Shown here piece by piece: positions 9,252 to 13,506 of a stretch of 13,506 bases of DNA. Numbering within the stretch: the first letter of the stretch is position 1; every line of letters begins with the position of its first letter. Origin of the DNA: Paracoccaceae bacterium (GTDB lineage: Bacteria; Pseudomonadota; Alphaproteobacteria; Rhodobacterales; Rhodobacteraceae); contig JALQUQ010000035.1 of NCBI GenBank assembly GCA_023263735.1, positions 1 to 13,506 on the forward strand, in the 5' to 3' direction. The position numbers and the translations under genes were made by a program. The notes beneath the pieces were generated by a model that did no database searches, was not told where the DNA came from, and saw only the letters and a list, made by a program, of their open reading frames with translations.

Positions 9252-9296
9252 GGTGGTCTTGGTCTTGGTGCGTTTCGTGGTCATGAGCGTGAACAT
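9216..9296 (-). CDS. Thr/Lys-rich leader peptide upstream of asd
   Basis: A 26-codon frame, ATG 9296 to TAA 9218-9216. It contains seven Thr and three Lys, concentrated in TTKRTKTKTT at residues 6-15 (9281-9252). The following codons encode segment 1 of the attenuator. Thr and Lys are the end products of the pathway that asd feeds, the composition expected of an attenuation peptide (compare thrL of enterobacteria, rich in Thr and Ile). No Shine-Dalgarno precedes ATG 9296 or the internal ATG 9284. A promoter-like TTGCGT-N17-TAGATC ends 7 nt before ATG 9296, so the mRNA may be leaderless, starting at the AUG, as I recall for trpL in Sinorhizobium. It could be chance, but composition, position and structures agree. 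Confidence 0.6.
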   Translation of the reverse strand: MFTLMTTKRTKTKTTALAGERSGCAV

Positions 9297-9303
9297 GCGC
9301 GGC

Positions 9304-9332
9304 GATCTATCAGGGGGGCCGACCCCACGCAA
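9304..9332 (-). promoter_or_regulatory. Candidate promoter of the asd leader
   Basis: TTGCGT (9332-9327), a 17-nt spacer and TAGATC (9309-9304) are followed by 7 nt and the leader ATG at 9296, placing the expected +1 on or next to the A of the start codon. The -10 is a moderate match. Confidence 0.45.
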
Positions 9333-9343
9333 GTGCACCGATG

Positions 9344-9387
9344 CCACAGTTCCCACGGAAACACACATGCGCGTGAGACTGTGGGAA
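9344..9387. promoter_or_regulatory. Inverted repeat with two alternative pairings between divergent promoters
   Basis: CCACAGT (9344-9350) is complementary to ACTGTGG (9378-9384), and the adjoining TTCCCAC (9350-9356) to GTGGGAA (9381-9387); the two pairings share bases and exclude each other. The repeat lies between the candidate asd-leader promoter (minus) and the candidate transpeptidase promoter (plus), so it could be an operator for either or a 5' structure. Confidence 0.35.
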
Positions 9388-9392
9388 ACAGA

Positions 9393-9420
9393 TTGCAAGG
9401 TTGAATCGCTTTCATAACCT
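9393..9420 (+). promoter_or_regulatory. Candidate promoter of the L,D-transpeptidase gene
   Basis: TTGCAA (9393-9398), a 16-nt spacer and TAACCT (9415-9420) resemble a sigma-70 promoter 30 bp before the start codon. Weak consensus match only. Confidence 0.35.
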
Positions 9421-9450
9421 GACTCTGCCTGATTGAACCGGGGAGCCCAG

Positions 9451-10047
9451 ATGCCGATGACTCTCACCTCGCTTGCCATCAACCGACGCCGTTTTCTTGG
9501 GATCGGGGCGGCCGCCCTTGCCGCGCCCCAACTTGCCTTGGCGCAAAGCCGCAAGGATTACATCGTCCCCGAGGAATATTTGCCCATCGTCGTTCGCACG
9601 CGCGACCAATTCGCGCCGGGGCAGATCATCGTCGATCCCAACACCTTTTCGCTGTACCTGACGATGGAGCGGCGGCGTGCCGCTCGGTTTATCGTCGGGA
9701 TCGGGCGCGGCAATCTGTACGAGGCGGGAAGCTTTTACATCGGCGCCAAAAAGGAATGGCCTAGCTGGACACCGACCAAAGAGATGATCGCCCGCAGCCC
9801 AAAGAAGTACGGGAAATACGCCGGCGGTATGCCCGGCGGGCCCAACAATCCCTTGGGCGCGCGGGCCCTGTACCTGTTCACCGAGAAAAAGGGCGATACG
9901 TTTCTGCGCATTCACGGCACGCCCGAGCCATGGACGATTGCCAGCGCGGTTTCAAACGGCTGTGTACGGCTGGTCAACGAACATATCGTTGCGCTCTATG
10001 ATCTGGTCGATGTCGGGACGCCGGTCACCTTTTACGCAAAGTCCTGA
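9451..10047 (+). CDS. Tat-exported L,D-transpeptidase (YkuD family)
   Basis: 198 residues. The N-terminus has a twin-arginine signal: NRRRFLG at 11-17, then an Ala/Leu-rich segment ending LALA-Q at about 31. The YkuD catalytic motif is complete: H155 in RIHGTPEP, and SNGCVRL with C171 as nucleophile. The family forms 3-3 crosslinks in peptidoglycan or attaches proteins to it by acting on diaminopimelate-containing stems in the periplasm. ATG 9451 was chosen over TTG 9433 because GGGGAG lies 5 nt upstream and the Tat signal then starts near the N-terminus. The gene is divergent from asd and convergent with dapB, with only 18 bp between the stops. Family certain, exact substrate unknown. Confidence 0.9.
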   Translation: MPMTLTSLAINRRRFLGIGAAALAAPQLALAQSRKDYIVPEEYLPIVVRTRDQFAPGQIIVDPNTFSLYLTMERRRAARFIVGIGRGNLYEAGSFYIGAKKEWPSWTPTKEMIARSPKKYGKYAGGMPGGPNNPLGARALYLFTEKKGDTFLRIHGTPEPWTIASAVSNGCVRLVNEHIVALYDLVDVGTPVTFYAKS

Positions 10048-10065
10048 CCGCGCCCCAAACCGGGA

Positions 10066-10875
10066 TCAAATCCCCAAGACATCCATCATGTCATATTGAC
10101 CGGGCTTTTGTCCTTGCCCCCAAAGGGCGGCCCGCAGGGCGCCACGGGCAAAAAGCGCCCGGTCGGTGGCAACATGGCGCAGGATGACACGCTCGCCTTC
10201 GGCCGCAAAGATCACGTCATGCTCGCCCACGATGTCGCCGCCCCGAATGGCGGAAAAGCCGATCGTGCCGCGCTTGCGGGCGCCGGTGATGCCATCACGA
10301 CCAGACACGCGCGCCTCGTCGAAATCGATGCCGCGCCCTTCGGCAGCAGCCATACCCAGCATGAGCGCGGTGCCCGACGGGGCGTCAACCTTCATGCGGT
10401 GATGGGCCTCGACCACTTCGACATCCCAATCTTCATCCAGCGCGGCCGCGATCTTTTGCGTGATCCGCACCAAAAGGTTGACGCCAAGGCTCATATTCCC
10501 GGCCCGCACGATCACCGCATGGCGCGCGGCGGGTTCCAGTTTGGCCAGATGTTCCTTTTCCATCCCGGTGGTGCCGATCACATGCACGCAGCGCGCCTGT
10601 GCGGCCAAGGCGGCAAACTCGACCGTCGCCGCGGGGGCCGTAAAGTCGATCACGGCCTGCGCCTTGGCAAAGGCTTCCAGCGGATCATCGGTCACCGTGA
10701 CCCCCAAGGCCACCCCGCCCATGCTTTCGCCAATATCGCGGCCCACCCACGGATGGCCCTTGCGCTCCACGCATCCCACCAGTTTGACTTTGTCAGACGC
10801 GGTCACCAAACGGACAAGGGTCTGGCCCATGCGCCCCGAAGCCCCCGTGATCACGATTCCCGGCAAATCTGACAT
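10066..10875 (-). CDS. dapB: 4-hydroxy-tetrahydrodipicolinate reductase
   Basis: Reduces hydroxy-tetrahydrodipicolinate with NAD(P)H in the lysine/diaminopimelate pathway, downstream of asd. 269 residues, normal length. GASGRMG (11-17) is the dinucleotide-binding loop, VIGTTGM (99-105) lies at the cofactor site, and [15 protein letters not shown] (156-170) is the family signature with catalytic His158 and Lys162. Start ATG 10875 has a near-ideal AGGAGG 7 nt upstream. A 6-bp hairpin sits just before that site. The gene is divergent from rbfA across 97 bp and convergent with the transpeptidase gene. Confidence 0.97.
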   Translation of the reverse strand: MSDLPGIVITGASGRMGQTLVRLVTASDKVKLVGCVERKGHPWVGRDIGESMGGVALGVTVTDDPLEAFAKAQAVIDFTAPAATVEFAALAAQARCVHVIGTTGMEKEHLAKLEPAARHAVIVRAGNMSLGVNLLVRITQKIAAALDEDWDVEVVEAHHRMKVDAPSGTALMLGMAAAEGRGIDFDEARVSGRDGITGARKRGTIGFSAIRGGDIVGEHDVIFAAEGERVILRHVATDRALFARGALRAALWGQGQKPGQYDMMDVLGI

Positions 10876-10891
10876 GACAAATCCTCCTATG

Positions 10892-10911
10892 TCGCGGTTC
10901 CTTTACCGCGA
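10892..10911. promoter_or_regulatory. Hairpin or dyad in the dapB 5' region
   Basis: TCGCGG (10892-10897) and CCGCGA (10906-10911) are perfect complements around an 8-nt loop, ending 4 nt before the dapB Shine-Dalgarno. It lies in the 97-bp divergent dapB/rbfA region. A weak TATGCT at 10940-10945 is the best -10 candidate for rbfA; no convincing -35 was found. Confidence 0.3.
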
Positions 10912-10972
10912 AGGGGCTGCAAGAAAAAGCCTGCCGTTGTATGCTTGGAAAAAAGAGCGTAAGGGGCGTTGC

Positions 10973-11395
10973 ATGTCGAACAAACGCTTTCATCCGGCCA
11001 ATGGGCCATCGCAGCGCCAGTTGCGCGTGGGGGAACTGATCCGCCGCACGCTGTCTGATGTGCTGAACCGGGCCGAAATCCACGACCCTGAACTGAACGC
11101 CATGTCCATCACGGTGGGCGAGGTTTCGTGCTCGCCTGATCTGAAGGTGGCCACGGTCTATGTCATGCCCTTGATGGGGTCGGTCCCGGTGGAAGAGGCC
11201 ATCAAGGCGCTCGCCCGCAACAAGGCGGAACTGCGCCATCGCGTCTCGGGGGAACTGACCCTGAAATACGCCCCCGATCTGCGGTTCCGGGCCGATGAAA
11301 CCTTTGACCGTCTGGATGACACCCGTCGCATGTTTGCTGACCCCAAGGTGCGCCAAGATCTCGACTCGTCTGACGACGAGGATGAGGATCAGTAA
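10973..11395 (+). CDS. rbfA: Ribosome-binding factor A
   Basis: Assists maturation of the 30S subunit and the 5' end of 16S rRNA and is linked to cold adaptation in E. coli. 140 residues with the KH-like RbfA fold: [17 protein letters not shown] at the N-terminus, [16 protein letters not shown] in the middle, and [18 protein letters not shown] near the end. A strongly acidic tail ([10 protein letters not shown]) closes it. ATG 10973 follows AAGGGG at 6 nt; the upstream extension of the frame is antisense to dapB and was rejected. First gene of the operon with the glycosidase-like gene (1 nt gap), truB and DUF1643. Confidence 0.95.
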   Translation: MSNKRFHPANGPSQRQLRVGELIRRTLSDVLNRAEIHDPELNAMSITVGEVSCSPDLKVATVYVMPLMGSVPVEEAIKALARNKAELRHRVSGELTLKYAPDLRFRADETFDRLDDTRRMFADPKVRQDLDSSDDEDEDQ

Positions 11396-11396
11396 G

Positions 11397-12122
11397 ATGC
11401 GCCTGTTTCTGGCGCTTGCCTGCCTCTTGATGGCGCAGGCCGCCCAAGGTGCCACCTGCCGCGATACCGAATTCGAAGATGTCTCCCTGACGGTCTGCGA
11501 GGTTTCGCAGAGCGATGACCTTCGGCTGTTTCATTCCGGGCCATCGGGCGTGCTTGGCAGCTTTTCGGCGGTGAACGACGCACTTCAGGCCGAAGGGAAG
11601 ACCTTGGCCTTTGGCATGAATGCGGGCATGTACCATCCCGATCGCCGCCCGGTGGGGCTCTATGTCGAGGATCGCCGCGAACAGGCCCGGATTGTCACAC
11701 GAGAGGGCCCCGGCAATTTTGGCCTGTTGCCCAACGGCGTGTTTTGCCTTGGTTCCCGGTATTCCATCGTGGAAAGCCGCACCTTTGCCAAAACAAAACC
11801 CGACTGCCGCTATGCCACCCAATCGGGGCCGATGCTGGTGATCAACGGTCGCCTGCATCCGCGCTTTATCCGCGACAGTGACAGCACCTATATCCGAAAC
11901 GGCGTCGGCGTTTCCGCCGATGGGGATCGCGCCGTCTTTGCCATTTCGAACCAGCCCGTCAACTTTCACCGGTTCGCAAGGTTCTTTCGCGACGCCCTCG
12001 GGTTGCCGAATGCCTTGTATTTCGATGGCAAGGTTTCGCGGCTGTATGCGCCATCGCTTGGCCGCAGCGATCTGGGTTTTTCCATGGGTCCGATCGTCGG
12101 GGCCGTTGTTCCACGAGGGTAA
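11397..12122 (+). CDS. Secreted phosphodiester glycosidase (NAGPA/DUF2233) family protein
   Basis: 241 residues with a Sec signal peptide ([19 protein letters not shown], cleavage near 19). The mature part fits the phosphodiester glycosidase family: [53 protein letters not shown] and [18 protein letters not shown] in order. Relatives hydrolyse glycan phosphodiesters or act on cell-envelope glycans; the substrate here is unknown. Cys residues near 21, 34, 116 and 138 could form disulfides in the periplasm. It starts 1 nt after rbfA (GAGGA upstream) and ends 1 nt before truB, so it is cotranscribed with translation genes although its product is exported. Confidence 0.82.
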   Translation: MRLFLALACLLMAQAAQGATCRDTEFEDVSLTVCEVSQSDDLRLFHSGPSGVLGSFSAVNDALQAEGKTLAFGMNAGMYHPDRRPVGLYVEDRREQARIVTREGPGNFGLLPNGVFCLGSRYSIVESRTFAKTKPDCRYATQSGPMLVINGRLHPRFIRDSDSTYIRNGVGVSADGDRAVFAISNQPVNFHRFARFFRDALGLPNALYFDGKVSRLYAPSLGRSDLGFSMGPIVGAVVPRG

Positions 12123-12123
12123 A

Positions 12124-13029
12124 ATGGCACGCACAAAAAAAGGTCGTCAGGTCAACGGTTGGGTGATCATCGACAAACCGGCCGGCATCGGCTCCACCAC
12201 CGTGGTGAACAAGGTCAAATGGGCGTTTCAGGCCCAAAAGGCGGGTCATTCCGGCACGCTTGACCCCGATGCCACCGGCGTTTTGGCCGTCGCTTTGGGA
12301 GAGGCGACCAAGACCGTTCCCTATGTCGCCGATGCCATGAAATGCTATCGCTTCCGTGTGACCTTTGGGGCATCGACCAGCACGGATGATGCAAGTGGAG
12401 AGGTCCTTGCCCGCTCGGACCTGCGCCCCACAGACAGCGCGATCCACACGGCCCTGTCGGCCTTTCGCGGCCAGATCGAACAGATCCCGCCGCAGGTTTC
12501 GGCGGTCAGGGTGGATGGCGAGCGCGCCTATGATCTGGCGCGGGAGGGGGTTCAGATGGATCTGGCGGCCCGCCCCCTGTGGGTAGACCGGCTCGAGGTT
12601 CTGGACCGCCCCGATGCAGATCACGTTGATCTGGAAATGGTCTGCGGCAAGGGCGGCTATGTGCGGTCGATTGCGCGCGATCTGGGGCAGGCTCTGGGGT
12701 GCCTTGGCCATGTCGAATGGCTGCGCCGGGAATGGAGTGGCCCGTTTCACGCGGAAACGGCCGTCACTTTGGACCAGATCGACGCGTTGGCCCGCACGCC
12801 CGAAATCGACCAGTTTTTGCAGCCGCTGGAAATGGCGCTGCGCGACCTGCCAGAGGCTTTCGTGCCGCCGGAAAGCGTGGCGCGCCTGCGCAATGGAAAC
12901 CCGGCGCTGGTCATCGCTTCGGGTCTGGAATGGGGCACGGAAACCTGGGCCAGCCTTGAGGGCAAAGCCCTCGCCGTCGGGCATTACCAAGGGGGAGAGC
13001 TGCATCCCTCCCGCGTGTTCAACCAATAG
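12124..13029 (+). CDS. truB: tRNA pseudouridine(55) synthase
   Basis: Makes pseudouridine 55 in the T-loop of tRNAs. 301 residues, normal for Tru[18 protein letters not shown] (12-28) and [14 protein letters not shown] (41-54) are the defining motifs; the catalytic Asp is D47 in [54 protein letters not shown] and [12 protein letters not shown] follow in the family order. ATG 12124 lies one base after the glycosidase stop, with GAGGG 5 nt upstream, which favours coupling. The longer frame starting at 11878 is antisense-like noise inside the previous gene. Confidence 0.97.
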   Translation: MARTKKGRQVNGWVIIDKPAGIGSTTVVNKVKWAFQAQKAGHSGTLDPDATGVLAVALGEATKTVPYVADAMKCYRFRVTFGASTSTDDASGEVLARSDLRPTDSAIHTALSAFRGQIEQIPPQVSAVRVDGERAYDLAREGVQMDLAARPLWVDRLEVLDRPDADHVDLEMVCGKGGYVRSIARDLGQALGCLGHVEWLRREWSGPFHAETAVTLDQIDALARTPEIDQFLQPLEMALRDLPEAFVPPESVARLRNGNPALVIASGLEWGTETWASLEGKALAVGHYQGGELHPSRVFNQ

Positions 13030-13037
13030 GTCGGGGC

Positions 13038-13506
13038 ATGATCCGTCGGGTTCATGTGGGCAACGGCCAAACGTCCGAGGCCCTCTATTCCCCCTGCGGT
13101 GCCTATCGATATGCGCTGACGCGCGCCTGGGATGACCGGGGCCCGCGTTTGCTGTATCTGTTGCTCAACCCCTCGACCGCCACCGAGGCGCAGAATGACC
13201 CAACGATCAGCCGGTGCCAGAAACGGGCTAACCTTTTGGGATACGGGTCTTTTCGGGTGGTCAACCTGTTTGCCTTTCGCGCCACCGACCCTGCCGACCT
13301 CAAGCAAGCGTCCGACCCGACAGGTCCGCAAAACCGGGTGGCCTTGCGGGAAAGCACTTTGGACTGGCGCCCCGAATTGGTCATCTGCGGGTGGGGCGTG
13401 CATGGCAGCCACCTTGGACAATCGGCCCAGGTGCGCCACCTTTTGCAGGATTGGGGCATTCCCCTGTGGCATCTGGGGCTGACCCAATCGGGAGAGCCGC
13501 GACATC
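13038..13506 (+). CDS. DUF1643 protein, C-terminus beyond window
   Basis: 156 residues are visible before the window ends in the middle of a codon. It matches the DUF1643 family: LYLLLNPSTATEAQNDPTIS, RCQKRANLLGYGSFRVVNLF, AFRATDPADL and VICGWGVHG, with HLGLTQSGEPRH near the expected C-terminus, so only a short tail is missing. The family has no firmly established function that I know of. It starts 8 nt after truB with a modest AGG/GGGG ribosome site, so it is probably the fourth gene of the rbfA operon. No signal peptide or membrane segment is seen. Confidence 0.88.
   Translation, partial: MIRRVHVGNGQTSEALYSPCGAYRYALTRAWDDRGPRLLYLLLNPSTATEAQNDPTISRCQKRANLLGYGSFRVVNLFAFRATDPADLKQASDPTGPQNRVALRESTLDWRPELVICGWGVHGSHLGQSAQVRHLLQDWGIPLWHLGLTQSGEPRH

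Noticed and set aside
11959..13026. 355-codon minus-strand frame opposite truB
   Set aside because: Shadow of truB; no family motifs and no ribosome site.

Overview
The window looks like a chromosomal piece of an alphaproteobacterium of the order Rhodobacterales (Rhodobacter/Paracoccus-like). This rests on GC-rich third positions, the family resemblance of LeuS, DapB, TruB and the caspase-Sel1 proteins, and the gene order dapB / rbfA-glycosidase-truB-DUF1643. It is joined at its left end to about 1.35 kb of podovirus-like DNA. Taxonomy is inferred from the proteins; no search was run.

Layout. (1) 1-1360, minus strand: two phage virion genes with less GC-biased codon use, a P22 gp10-like packaged-DNA stabilisation protein lacking its N-terminal part, then a probable tail or virion protein that runs off the window. 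(2) 1318-1926, minus: the first 190 codons of leuS, cut off exactly where the phage gene begins. LeuRS is normally essential and both genes are broken at one point, so an assembly chimera or illegitimate recombination is likelier than an ordinary prophage. (3) 2020-6619, minus: two tandem paralogous secreted caspase-like proteins. Each has a signal peptide, a His98/Cys153 caspase domain, Sel1 repeats and a C-terminal peptidoglycan-binding-like domain. They are about 85% identical in the caspase domain but carry 2 versus 13 Sel1 repeats. (4) 6744-9123, minus: aroC and asd, each with its own strong hairpins. (5) 9124-9450: divergent control region. On the asd side it holds what looks like a complete amino-acid attenuator: a 26-residue Thr/Lys-rich leader peptide followed by four mutually exclusive pairing segments. 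(6) 9451-10047, plus: a Tat-exported L,D-transpeptidase, convergent with dapB (10066-10875, minus). (7) 10973-13506, plus: a tight operon of rbfA, a secreted phosphodiester glycosidase-like protein, truB and a DUF1643 gene that runs off the right end.

How the genes fit together. asd and dapB supply the aspartate family (Lys, Thr, Met) and meso-diaminopimelate for peptidoglycan. The L,D-transpeptidase family uses diaminopimelate-containing stems, and the two caspase-Sel1 proteins end in a peptidoglycan-binding-like module, so there is a loose envelope theme. rbfA and truB belong to ribosome maturation and tRNA modification.

The most interesting finds are the proposed Thr/Lys attenuator of asd and the pair of exported caspase-Sel1-PG-binding proteins with very different repeat numbers. 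The leuS/phage junction needs a quality check before anything is concluded about a prophage.
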